Shown here: piece after piece, positions 35,174 through 43,164 of the stretch
How the letters are laid out: every line of letters starts with the position of its first letter
How positions within the stretch are numbered: the stretch's first letter is position 1
DNA from: Rickettsiales bacterium
GTDB lineage: Bacteria; Pseudomonadota; Alphaproteobacteria; Rickettsiales; UBA8987
NCBI GenBank assembly: GCA_020630095.1
Contig: JAHDCD010000008.1
Span: 1-64,000 of the forward strand
Direction of reading: 5' to 3'
Length of the DNA: 64,000 nt
Translations under genes and position numbers: made by a program
Notes under the pieces: generated by a model
The model's database searches: none
Told to the model about the DNA's origin: nothing
What the model saw: only the letters and a program-made list of their open reading frames with translations

Positions 35174-35198
35174 CTAGTTGCAAATGATTCGCAACTAG
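35174..35198 (+). other. Hairpin after nuoB
   Basis: CTAGTTGC pairs with GCAACTAG around a 9-base loop directly after the nuoB stop. There is no T run, so it is not a clear terminator; it may stabilise the mRNA or attenuate expression of the following permease gene. Confidence 0.4.
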
Positions 35199-35211
35199 CT
35201 ATTGTAGAAGA

Positions 35212-36018
35212 ATGTTATCTTCACTTATAATCACATTTAGAGAATCATTAGAAATTACCTTAATCATCGGTGCGGTACTAGCTGCAACCAATGGCATTGC
35301 GGGTAGAGGAAAATACATCTCAATCGGCGTTTTGGCAGGAATTATTGGCTCTGTTGCAATTGCATATTTCTTAAATCAAGCATCCGAATCAGCAACAAAA
35401 TATAATGAATACTTCATTGAATCACTAGTTCTAGGTACGGCCTGCGCTTTAATTATATGGACTGTGTTATGGATGCAGTCCCATGCAAAAAAACTAACTT
35501 CAGATATTAGAGGAACAGCATCACAAATCCGCGCGGGCGACAAAACTTTCTTGAGCTTAACCTTAATTATAGCATTAGCAATATTACGAGAAGGGGCGGA
35601 AATAATATTACTTTCAGCATCATTAATTCAAGATGGCGAAACATTATCAAATGTAATTATAGGTGGAGTTATTGGCTTTTTAATAGGTGCTTTGATCGGT
35701 GCATTGTTGTTTATTGGCTTGATAAAGGTTAAGCCTGTCTATTTCTTCAAAACTACAACTGTCCTGCTTTCATTAATCGCCGCTGGCTTGGCCGCTAGCT
35801 TAGCTAAAAGATTAATAAAGTTAGATATAGTTCCTGAAAGCCTAACCGCTATTGCTTGGGATACAACGCATATACTAGAAAAGAAATCGCACTTAGGTTC
35901 ATTCTTGCACGCATTTATTGGATATGCAGATAAACCAATGGCCTTGCAAGTAATATTCTACGTTCTAGTGTTGGCGTTCATATATTTAACGTTAAAACTT
36001 CGTGCTAGAAAAAATTAA
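35212..36018 (+). CDS. FTR1 family iron permease
   Basis: High-affinity iron permease of the FTR1/EfeU family, 268 residues and seven hydrophobic segments. Both REXXE iron-binding motifs are present: FRESLEIT in the first helix and LREGAEII in the fourth. No EfeO/EfeB or multicopper oxidase is adjacent. It overlaps the SURF1 gene by 17 bases; iron uptake and cytochrome oxidase assembly are thus in one transcript. Confidence 0.9.
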   Translation: MLSSLIITFRESLEITLIIGAVLAATNGIAGRGKYISIGVLAGIIGSVAIAYFLNQASESATKYNEYFIESLVLGTACALIIWTVLWMQSHAKKLTSDIRGTASQIRAGDKTFLSLTLIIALAILREGAEIILLSASLIQDGETLSNVIIGGVIGFLIGALIGALLFIGLIKVKPVYFFKTTTVLLSLIAAGLAASLAKRLIKLDIVPESLTAIAWDTTHILEKKSHLGSFLHAFIGYADKPMALQVIFYVLVLAFIYLTLKLRARKN

Positions 36019-36742
36019 ACAGAATAAACTTTTCACCTTCTTTTGCCTGATATGCGTTCTTGTGGCAATCCAACTTGGTTCGTGGCAGGTTGAACGCAGA
36101 GCAGAGAAAAATGCCTTAATCACTCAATATAATAAGAGTCAGGCTCAAAGAATGCCTGTTGAGATAGATATTAATAATTTTGATGCGGATAGGCAGTTAT
36201 TCCAAAAAATATTCCTTAACGGCGAATATTTACATGAATATGAGATAGCGCTTGCAGGGAAGTATTTAAATAATTCAGGCAGTAAAAATTACTTAGGTTA
36301 CCATATTATAACGCCATTTTTATTAGAAAATAATCAGCTTGCACTAGTTAATCGCGGCTGGGTAAGTGTTGCTGATTATAAAGCTGGGAGCTACTCAAAA
36401 AAGTCTACTAGAACAGATATTTATGCCGTAGTTAGGAAGTCTACAGGTGATGCTCCATGGTACATGCCTCACAATAATCCACAAGAAAACCTATGGTTTT
36501 GGATAGATAAATTACAGATAGAAAATCATCTAAAATCTAAGGGTAATAATTATGCCTTATCGGGTATGGTTCTACAGGAAATTGGCTCGAAGGAAGCTAA
36601 ACCAAGAAACATCCCTAATAAGATTAACTTCTATAACCAGCATATGCAGTATATTGTTACATGGTTTACATTGGCGCTAATTATTGTAATAATGTGGTTC
36701 TTCTTCCTAAGAGGTAGAGATGGAACTAAGAAAGGCAAATAG
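36002..36742 (+). CDS. SURF1 family cytochrome oxidase assembly protein
   Basis: Helps assemble aa3-type cytochrome c oxidase, probably through heme delivery. It has the typical hairpin layout: an N-terminal membrane helix (residues about 10-26) followed by LGSWQVERRAEKN, a periplasmic domain with GYHIITPFLLENNQLALVNRGWV, and a C-terminal helix (about 218-240). Start is a GTG at 36002. It overlaps FTR1 upstream by 17 bases and proB downstream by 23 bases. Confidence 0.92.
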   Translation: MLEKIKQNKLFTFFCLICVLVAIQLGSWQVERRAEKNALITQYNKSQAQRMPVEIDINNFDADRQLFQKIFLNGEYLHEYEIALAGKYLNNSGSKNYLGYHIITPFLLENNQLALVNRGWVSVADYKAGSYSKKSTRTDIYAVVRKSTGDAPWYMPHNNPQENLWFWIDKLQIENHLKSKGNNYALSGMVLQEIGSKEAKPRNIPNKINFYNQHMQYIVTWFTLALIIVIMWFFFLRGRDGTKKGK

Positions 36743-37490
36743 AATTGTTATAAAAATTGGCTCATCATTGCTATACCGCAACGGATCAATAGATGAGCTA
36801 TGGTTAAAATCTTTATGCGAAGATATCGCAAATTTAGTAAACAAAGGAGTTGAGGTGATTGTAACTTCATCTGGCGCAATTGCAGCAGGTCGCGAATTTA
36901 TAAAATCAACCGGCGACCTTAGTATTTCACAAAAACAAGCCGCAGCAGCCGTTGGTCAGCCACGTTTAATGCGTTTATATCATAAAAATTTACAAAAATT
37001 AGGCTTACAAGTCGCACAAATATTACTTGTATCAGAAGATGTTGAAACTAAAAAACGCTCCGAAAATGCAATAAAAACCATTAATAATTTGCTTGCAGAA
37101 CAAATTATTCCAGTAATTAACGAGAATGATTCAGTTGCTACAAGAGAAATAGTTTTCGGAGATAATGATTCATTGGCAGCTCAAGTAGCTAAACTTACAA
37201 AATCTGACTTATGTATTCTTTTTTCAGATGTTGAAGGTTTATACGATTCAAATCCTAATAAAAATAAAGATACAAAGTTTATCAATGAAGTTGCTGAAAT
37301 AACTAAAGAAATAGAATCTTATGCAGGTGGATCTTGCTCGCTTGAAGGCACTGGTGGCATGATTACAAAAATTGATGCAGCTAAATTATGCAACGATAAT
37401 GGCATAGATTGTGTGATAACTTCTGGTTTAGAGAGAAACCCTTTAAGTAAGCTTTTTGAAGGTAAAAGACATACCATTTTTAAAGCTTAG
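36720..37490 (+). CDS. proB: Glutamate 5-kinase, kinase domain only
   Basis: First enzyme of proline synthesis, phosphorylating glutamate. The amino-acid-kinase fold is clear: RIVIKIGSSLL, IVTSSGAIAAG, QAAAAVGQPRLM, IPVINENDSVATREIVFGDND and GTGGMITKIDAAKLC. At 256 residues it lacks the C-terminal PUA domain present in E. coli ProB, as in several other short bacterial forms. proA is not in the window. It overlaps the SURF1 gene. Confidence 0.94.
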   Translation: MELRKANRIVIKIGSSLLYRNGSIDELWLKSLCEDIANLVNKGVEVIVTSSGAIAAGREFIKSTGDLSISQKQAAAAVGQPRLMRLYHKNLQKLGLQVAQILLVSEDVETKKRSENAIKTINNLLAEQIIPVINENDSVATREIVFGDNDSLAAQVAKLTKSDLCILFSDVEGLYDSNPNKNKDTKFINEVAEITKEIESYAGGSCSLEGTGGMITKIDAAKLCNDNGIDCVITSGLERNPLSKLFEGKRHTIFKA

Positions 37491-37588
37491 AAAAGATCTA
37501 GTGAGAGTAGAATTGCCATAACTACAGCGCCAACAATTCCTAGTTCAATAAAGCCAATTCCGTATCCCCATATTTCAAAAAATTCCAT
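37487..37588 (-). CDS. Possible 33-residue membrane peptide downstream of erpA
   Basis: A short frame starting MEFFEIWGYG and continuing as one hydrophobic helix rich in Gly, Ile and Val, ending LSLDLF. It starts two bases after the erpA stop and its stop overlaps the end of proB on the opposite strand. The tight spacing and single-pass character support it, but chance is not excluded and no family is recognised. Confidence 0.35.
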   Translation of the reverse strand: MEFFEIWGYGIGFIELGIVGAVVMAILLSLDLF

Positions 37589-37590
37589 AA

Positions 37591-37911
37591 TTATATTGCA
37601 AATGAGCTACCACAACCACAACTAGATGATGCGTTAGGGTTTTTTATCTCAAAGTTAGAAAAGCCTAAAGACTCAACATAGTCAAGCTGTGCACCATCAA
37701 TAAATTCCATACTAGTTTCATCAACTAAAACAATGGTTTCGCCATTATTAAATTCAGTATCGCCATCTTGCTTTTTATCAAAATCTAACTTGTATTGAAA
37801 GCCGCTGCAACCACCACCATCAACTGATAATCTAAAAAGCATATCAGCAGATTCCTTCGCCTGTAACTGTGCTATACGTTCTGCTGCATTATTTGTAATA
37901 CTGAATGACAT
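37591..37911 (-). CDS. erpA: A-type iron-sulfur carrier protein
   Basis: Delivers 4Fe-4S clusters to apoproteins, of which complex I and other respiratory enzymes in this genome would be clients. It has the first ligand in VDGGGCSGFQYKL and the C-terminal pair in SSSCGCGSSF. The MSFS start at 37911 is chosen over 37917 because a consensus promoter places the transcript start next to it. Divergent from polA by only 30 bases between start codons. The exact A-type subclass (ErpA or IscA) is not certain. Confidence 0.93.
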   Translation of the reverse strand: MSFSITNNAAERIAQLQAKESADMLFRLSVDGGGCSGFQYKLDFDKKQDGDTEFNNGETIVLVDETSMEFIDGAQLDYVESLGFSNFEIKNPNASSSCGCGSSFAI

Positions 37912-37933
37912 TAACATCTATTATATTTATTCT
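37905..37933 (+). promoter_or_regulatory. Promoter of polA
   Basis: ATGACA (37905-37910) and TATTCT (37928-37933), 17 bases apart. The expected start of transcription falls at or next to the polA ATG (37942), suggesting a leaderless mRNA. The -35 lies at the start codon region of the divergent erpA. Confidence 0.6.
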
Positions 37934-37948
37934 AATGCAGTATGTCAA
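37920..37948 (-). promoter_or_regulatory. Consensus promoter of erpA
   Basis: On the minus strand, TTGACA (37943-37948) and TATAAT (37920-37925) with a 17-base spacer: a perfect sigma-70 match. The -35 falls inside the first codons of polA. Transcription would begin about 37911-37913, at the erpA ATG. Confidence 0.8.
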
Positions 37949-40479
37949 AACTTTACCTTATAGACGGCTATAGCTGGTTATTCCGTGCTTATCATAGCTT
38001 GCCACCATTAACCAACCCTGAAGGAACACCTGTAGGTGCTGTATATGGCTTCGCTAACATGATAATGCAGTTACGCGATGGTCTAACGAATGATGATTCT
38101 TTAATGGTAGTTTTTGATGCTGGTAAGAAAAGCTTCCGCAATGACATTTACCCTGAATATAAGGCTAATCGCCCTGAGGCTCCAGAAGATTTAATTCCTC
38201 AATTTACTTTAGTGCGTGAGCTTGTAGATGCATTAAATATACCACATGAACAGCAAGTCGGCTTTGAAGCTGATGACATAATTGCAACATATGCAAAGCA
38301 TGCAAGTGAAGATGGCTTTGAAACCTATATAGTAAGCTCCGACAAAGACCTAATGCAATTGGTAAACGAGAATACCTTCATGGTTGATACCATGAAAAAG
38401 CGTAAAATAGGCATTGAAGAGGTTAAAGAAAAGTTCGGTGTAACGCCTAGACAGGTTTTGGACGTATTGGCGCTTATGGGCGACAGTTCCGATAACATTC
38501 CGGGTGTGCCATCTATTGGGCCTAAAACTGCGGCAGAACTTTTAAATACTTACGATAACCTAGAGGGTATTTTTGCCAATTTAGATAAGATTAAACAAAA
38601 TAAACGTCGCGAAGTTTTAACCGATAATCAAGACCAGGCATACCTATCACGCAAGCTTGCCAGCTTATGTTTTGATACCCCACAAAATCATCCACTCAAT
38701 AGCTTAAAGTTAAGGGATATTGATAACGAAATTGCCATTCCATTCTTACAAAAGCATGGTTTTAAATCTGTATTAAAAAAGCTGGGTAGTGAAGTTATAA
38801 TTACGGCTCAAGATAAGCCTAAAAAGCAAACGCAAAAACTAGACTTTAATTTAAAGAAACACGTCACGATTTCTAACAAAGAAGAGCTAGAAGAATACTT
38901 AAAAAATAGCTCAGCTATCTACTTAATTATCAATAATAACATATTGTATCTGTGGAATAACTCTATTCAGTCGGTTGAAATAGAACTGCAAAACTCATTA
39001 TTTGATTCTTCATTGGATTATACTGATATTTTAAAGCCATACTTACGAAATAAAGCGGTAAAAAAGGTTCTGATAGATTCTAAATCAGTATCGCATTTCT
39101 TCGATATAAATATACAAGGTTTTGAAGATATTTCGGTACTAAACTATTCACTTTATGGTACCTCTAAAAAGTTAGATTTAGTAGAAGAAAAGCCAATAGA
39201 AAAATTCAAAGAATTATTTGAAAAATACCATGAGTTAAAAGGTAAATTGCTAGAGCATAAAGCCTACTTAATTTATGAATCTATGGAAAAGCCGATAGCG
39301 GAGATTCTATATAAAATGGAAAGCCGCGGCATAAAGATAGATGTTGCATATTTACAAGACCTAACGGCTAAATTTAATGAGCGCTCGGCAACACTCTCTA
39401 AAGATATATATAAGCTTGCAGGACAAGAGTTTCTTATCTCATCACCGAAGCAATTAGGTGAGGTTCTATTCGATAATATGGGGCTTGAAGGTGGTAAAAA
39501 ATCCAAGAAATCAGGCGCTTACAGTACATCAGCTGACGTGCTAGAAAAACTAGAAGATGCAGGTTATATAATTGCAACAAAGGTGATTCAATATCGTAGT
39601 TTAACTAAGTTGGTTTCAACATTTACGGAGCCTTTAACGCATAAGGCGAGCTCTGTAAATAACCACCGTGTTCATACTACTTTTGGCAACACTACAACGG
39701 CAACGGGTAGACTTTCATCGCTGGAGCCTAACTTACAAAATATCCCAATCCGTACGGAAGATGGCAAGTTAATCCGCGGCGCATTTATTGCTAAAGAAGG
39801 GCATAAACTAGTAGCGGCAGATTATTCACAAATTGAATTACGCTTACTGGCGCACATGGCGCAAGTACCAGAGCTTATAGAGGCTTTTAAGCAAGGGCAG
39901 GACATCCATGCAATTACCGCTGCGCAAGTTTTGGGGGCAGATTTAGATAATATGGATAAGAACCTGCGCCGTGATGCAAAGGCTGTTAACTTCGGTATTA
40001 TCTATGGCCAGTCCGCTTATGGCTTGGCTAAACAGCTAGGTATAGGAAATAAGGAAGCTGCAGATATTATAGACCGTTACTTCACGCAGTACACTAATAT
40101 CCGCAAATATATGGATAAAAATATAGCTGAAGCGCGCGAGAATGGTTATGTATCAACTATTTGTAATAGAAGGATATACTTTAAAGATATTAATTCAAAA
40201 ATGCCAATGCTTCGCCAATTTGCAGAGCGCGCAGCCATTAATGCCCCGCTACAAGGTACGGCGGCTGATATAATGAAAATAGCCATGATACAATGTGCTA
40301 ATGCAGGGCTACTAGATTATATGGTTCTACAAATTCATGATGAATTACTGCTAGAAGTACCAGAAGATAAAGTCCAAGAAGTGGCAGATAAGCTAACTAA
40401 AACAATGCAAAATGTCATGCATTTAGATGTTCCTCTAACAGTTAATACTTCAATCGGTAATAATTGGTTAGAGCTATAG
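37942..40479 (+). CDS. polA: DNA polymerase I
   Basis: Repair and Okazaki-fragment polymerase, 845 residues. The 5'-nuclease domain (about 1-290) is intact: LIDGYSWLFRAYHSLPPL, VVFDAGKKSFRNDIYPEYKANR, VSSDKDLMQL and GDSSDNIPGVPSIGPKTA. The middle 3'-5' exonuclease region (about 300-440) is short and lacks the paired acidic residues, so proofreading is probably lost. Polymerase motifs are present: SLEPNLQNIPIRTEDGKLIR, AADYSQIELRLLAHM, RRDAKAVNFGIIYGQSAYGL and QIHDELLLEVP. It diverges from erpA and converges on virB9. Confidence 0.97.
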   Translation: MSKLYLIDGYSWLFRAYHSLPPLTNPEGTPVGAVYGFANMIMQLRDGLTNDDSLMVVFDAGKKSFRNDIYPEYKANRPEAPEDLIPQFTLVRELVDALNIPHEQQVGFEADDIIATYAKHASEDGFETYIVSSDKDLMQLVNENTFMVDTMKKRKIGIEEVKEKFGVTPRQVLDVLALMGDSSDNIPGVPSIGPKTAAELLNTYDNLEGIFANLDKIKQNKRREVLTDNQDQAYLSRKLASLCFDTPQNHPLNSLKLRDIDNEIAIPFLQKHGFKSVLKKLGSEVIITAQDKPKKQTQKLDFNLKKHVTISNKEELEEYLKNSSAIYLIINNNILYLWNNSIQSVEIELQNSLFDSSLDYTDILKPYLRNKAVKKVLIDSKSVSHFFDINIQGFEDISVLNYSLYGTSKKLDLVEEKPIEKFKELFEKYHELKGKLLEHKAYLIYESMEKPIAEILYKMESRGIKIDVAYLQDLTAKFNERSATLSKDIYKLAGQEFLISSPKQLGEVLFDNMGLEGGKKSKKSGAYSTSADVLEKLEDAGYIIATKVIQYRSLTKLVSTFTEPLTHKASSVNNHRVHTTFGNTTTATGRLSSLEPNLQNIPIRTEDGKLIRGAFIAKEGHKLVAADYSQIELRLLAHMAQVPELIEAFKQGQDIHAITAAQVLGADLDNMDKNLRRDAKAVNFGIIYGQSAYGLAKQLGIGNKEAADIIDRYFTQYTNIRKYMDKNIAEARENGYVSTICNRRIYFKDINSKMPMLRQFAERAAINAPLQGTAADIMKIAMIQCANAGLLDYMVLQIHDELLLEVPEDKVQEVADKLTKTMQNVMHLDVPLTVNTSIGNNWLEL

Positions 40480-40488
40480 TTATAGCTC
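40471..40488. terminator. Hairpin at the convergent ends of polA and virB9
   Basis: GAGCTATA pairs with TATAGCTC around two bases, spanning the polA stop codon. It has no long T run on either strand, so a role as a bidirectional terminator is weakly supported. Confidence 0.35.
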
Positions 40489-40493
40489 TGTAA

Positions 40494-41549
40494 TTATTGA
40501 GAGTTCTTTAAGAAATCTTCAAATGAAGGAACGGGAGTTGTTGTAACTCCACCACCGGAGATAGTAGGGCCGCCAATGTTTATATTAGGCACGCTATAAT
40601 TAGGAATGCTAGGCGCTAAAGTTTGCGGAGCTGAAGGTAATCTTGGTGCAGATGGCAAACTAGGAGTTTGAGGAATCTGCGGTAACTGCACTGAAGGAGC
40701 TCTTACCTGAATATTTCCAGCTGGTGCAGGTGTTTGAAGAAGTGGTGCGGCTGGTGCGCTAACGGGTCTAGAGCCTGCAACGCCATAACCTTCATTAAAT
40801 ACGCATAATACTTGATTATCGTAATAGAATGCCATTTTAGGGTAAACTTTATCTAAAATAGTAAACTCACCAGTTTTACCAGTTTGTAATGGAACTTCTT
40901 GCCCTTGTGGCGTTACCTGACGTATCTCTGGCAATCTACCTTTAGGGAATTCAATATAAACTCTTCTACCATCATCAAATATTTTATGAGGCTTTAAGTA
41001 ATCTGGTCCAACATAAGTATACTTATAGTTAAAGTTACTGTCGGTTAATTTACGCTCAACCTTACGACCAGCTTCTTTTTTAGCTACACCATCGCGAATA
41101 CCACGTGGTTTAGTTTTAATGGCATTATTTTCCCATGTTCTAGTATCATTAAAGCCGTCATCAGGGTAGTAAAAGCGCATTACGTAAATCTGCGCATCTC
41201 TATCTTCCTTTTTTGAAGTAAGCTCAAACAGATACGAACGCTTATTAGTAAGTACAGTCATGTTAGTTATCATGCCGTCTTGGTTGGCCTTAACAAAAAT
41301 TCTATTATTCTGTGGTGTAATTTTAAATGGAATTTGATCACCTACTGAAATAGTTTTAATTTTTTCATCATGTCTAAACTCAATATTAGCCTGATACCCG
41401 AAGAATGTTGCAACCTTATAAACCTCATTTTCACTATATACCATTGTTCTAACACGAGAATCAGTTGTAAGCGGGCGCGAAACAGTGCTGTAAGCTGAAG
41501 CGCCAACAGGGAGAAGTAATAAAGTTATGAATAAAATTCTTAAGATCAA
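40494..41549 (-). CDS. virB9: Type IV secretion protein VirB9-like, with Pro-rich tail
   Basis: VirB9/CagX/TrbG family component of the type IV secretion outer-membrane core, 351 residues. A signal peptide covers residues 1-19 (VGASA cleavage). The N-terminal domain has SENEVYKVATFFGYQANIEF, GDQIPFKITP, ANQDGMITNMTVLT and RSYLFEL; the C-terminal domain has NYKYTYVGPDYLKPHKIFDDG and VYIEFPKG, then FYYDNQVLCVFNEGYGV. After residue about 255 comes a long Pro/Ala/Ser-rich extension, unusual for VirB9, ending PSFEDFLKNSQ. The start is TTG. It lies apart from virB10-virB11, with a reductase gene between. Confidence 0.85.
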   Translation of the reverse strand: MILRILFITLLLLPVGASAYSTVSRPLTTDSRVRTMVYSENEVYKVATFFGYQANIEFRHDEKIKTISVGDQIPFKITPQNNRIFVKANQDGMITNMTVLTNKRSYLFELTSKKEDRDAQIYVMRFYYPDDGFNDTRTWENNAIKTKPRGIRDGVAKKEAGRKVERKLTDSNFNYKYTYVGPDYLKPHKIFDDGRRVYIEFPKGRLPEIRQVTPQGQEVPLQTGKTGEFTILDKVYPKMAFYYDNQVLCVFNEGYGVAGSRPVSAPAAPLLQTPAPAGNIQVRAPSVQLPQIPQTPSLPSAPRLPSAPQTLAPSIPNYSVPNINIGGPTISGGGVTTTPVPSFEDFLKNSQ

Positions 41550-41687
41550 AACCTACATGAGTTAAGTATACCAAATCTCAAACTATTATGAGCATTTATA
41601 TATGCAACATATTTGTTTGCTAAAAATCCATGCCATTGTATAAAACTACCATGATTAAAAAGGATGCCACGGAGCGAAGGCTCGGAA

Positions 41688-41735
41688 AAGTGGGTACCGG
41701 TTTTCCTGAGCTGTACGACATTGAATAAAACAGGG
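41688..41735 (+). repeat. Family C palindrome, copy C2 (GGTACC-centred)
   Basis: The centre AAAAGTGGGTACCGGTTTT matches C1, with arms GCTCGG and CTGAGC and the shared flank TACGAC. It lies in the 218-base divergent gap between virB9 and the reductase, where both promoters must sit; no other signal was identified in that gap. Confidence 0.65.
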
Positions 41736-41767
41736 CTGTGATTACTGCTAGAATAAAATTAGAAAAT

Positions 41768-42781
41768 ATGAGCAATAAAATAGAAAAAGATATTTGTATA
41801 ATCGGTGCTGGCCCAGTGGGTTTATTTGCTATTTTTGAATGTGGCATGATGAAAATGGATACTGTTGTAGTAGACGCGCTAGACTTTGTGGGTGGCCAAT
41901 GCACGGCACTTTATCCGGAGAAGCCTATATATGATATTGCAGGTTTCCCATCGGTTGATGCTGGCGATTTAATCACAAACTTAGAAAAACAAGCTGAACC
42001 TTTTAAGCCAGAATATGTACTAGGCGAACAAGTATGCAAAGTACAAGGCGAAGCGGGTAATTGGCAGTTAGAAACAAATAAAGGTACAAAAATTGAATGT
42101 AAGGCAATAATTATTGCTGCGGGCTGTGGCGCATTTGGCCCTAATCGCCCGCCTTTAGAAAACGTTGAGAGTTACGAAGCAAATGGCGGTGTAAACTACA
42201 TGGTTCGCAAACGCGCAGACTTTGCCGACAAAGACGTTGTAATAGCCGGCGGTGGCGATTCCGCTTTAGACTGGGCTATCTCACTTTCAGAAGTGGCAAA
42301 AAGCGTTAGCTTAGTTCATCGCCGCCCTAAATTCCGCGCCGCGCCAGACTCAGTAGAAAAAATGCATAAGCTGGTAGAGCAGGGCAAAATTGACCTTGTT
42401 GTGCCATATCAGTTACATTCACTACAAGGTGAAAATGGCAATCTAGAAGCGGTTAATGTTGCCACATTAGATGACGAAGTTAAGGCACTAAAGGCTGATA
42501 ATTTATTGGCTTTCTTCGGCCTTTCAATGGAACTTGGCCCAATAGCAGACTGGGGCTTAAACCTCCACATGAAGCATATCGAAACTACGCAATCTAACGC
42601 GCAAACAAGCACTGAAGGCATTTATGCAATTGGCGACATTGCCACTTACGAAGGTAAATTAAAGCTAATCGTATGTGGATTCTCTGAAGCAGCAATGGCC
42701 GCCCATAGCGCTTACAAGCACGTTTTCCCAGATACTGAATATCATTTCGAATATTCTACATCTAAAGGCGTAGCAGCTTAA
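41768..42781 (+). CDS. Ferredoxin--NADP reductase, thioredoxin-reductase-like
   Basis: FAD/NADPH enzyme that passes electrons from NADPH to ferredoxin or flavodoxin. The FAD site is CIIGAGPVGLFAIF, followed by FVGGQCTALYPEKPIYDIAGFP; the NADPH site is VVIAGGGDSALDWAISL; the C-terminal FAD motif is GIYAIGDIATYEGK. No CxxC redox pair is present, separating it from thioredoxin reductase. The ATG at 41768 is preferred over a GTG at 41738 because homology begins there; length 337 is typical. It lies between virB9 and virB10, but its role is probably iron-sulfur or lipid metabolism, not secretion. Confidence 0.94.
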   Translation: MSNKIEKDICIIGAGPVGLFAIFECGMMKMDTVVVDALDFVGGQCTALYPEKPIYDIAGFPSVDAGDLITNLEKQAEPFKPEYVLGEQVCKVQGEAGNWQLETNKGTKIECKAIIIAAGCGAFGPNRPPLENVESYEANGGVNYMVRKRADFADKDVVIAGGGDSALDWAISLSEVAKSVSLVHRRPKFRAAPDSVEKMHKLVEQGKIDLVVPYQLHSLQGENGNLEAVNVATLDDEVKALKADNLLAFFGLSMELGPIADWGLNLHMKHIETTQSNAQTSTEGIYAIGDIATYEGKLKLIVCGFSEAAMAAHSAYKHVFPDTEYHFEYSTSKGVAA

Positions 42782-42787
42782 TAAAAA

Positions 42788-43070
42788 GGCATTTTCCAGA
42801 ATATAGAAAAAACAAAAATCCCGTTTTCTTCTAAAAAATAATATTCTAGCGAGATTACCTTTAAAAAACCTTATATTTCAATGGCACTTAGGATAAGTCC
42901 TAGAAAGAAACATTAAAAAACTGCCAAAAAACACGCATTTTTTGCTAAAAAATGACGATTTTTTTAATATAGTAAATTAGAAAAGACTATAAATCCTCAT
43001 CCTCCTCTTCCTGATTCACAATGTGATATTAATATTAACAGGAGAAATATCTTCTGGAAGGTTCTAACTT
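42788..43070 (+). repeat. Family B repeat, copy B3
   Basis: Blocks TTCCAGAATATAGAAAA, CCTTATATTTCAATGGC at 42869-42885, TTAGGATAAGTCCTA, AAAACACGCATTTTTTG, CCTCATCCTCCTCTTCCTG, ACAATG and TAACAGGA, then CTTCTGGAAGGTTCT, match B2 in order; the first three also match B1. Confidence 0.78.
42968..42991 (+). repeat. Solo family A terminus pair inside B3
   Basis: TATAGTAAATT joined directly to AGAAAAGACTATA, i.e. the two ends of family A with no interior. It interrupts repeat B3, at a point where B1 and B2 lack it. Confidence 0.6.
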
Positions 43071-43164
43071 GCTCTAGCTACCAACTACAAATTTTCTTAA
43101 TTTTGTTAACTTTATCTTAACCTATAGCATGTAGCTTTGCATCTGTAGTAAACCATATTGAACG

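Larger units (their letters stand above)
42782..43164. other. Intergenic region upstream of virB10
   Basis: These 383 bases hold repeat B3 (about 42788-43070), which carries a joined pair of family A ends (42968-42991). The last ~90 bases before virB10 are AT-rich, with possible promoter hexamers but none convincing. Confidence 0.7.

Noticed and set aside
41620-41904. Minus-strand 94-codon frame
   Set aside because: It overlaps the FAD-binding start of the reductase gene and palindrome C2, and reads as a shadow frame.
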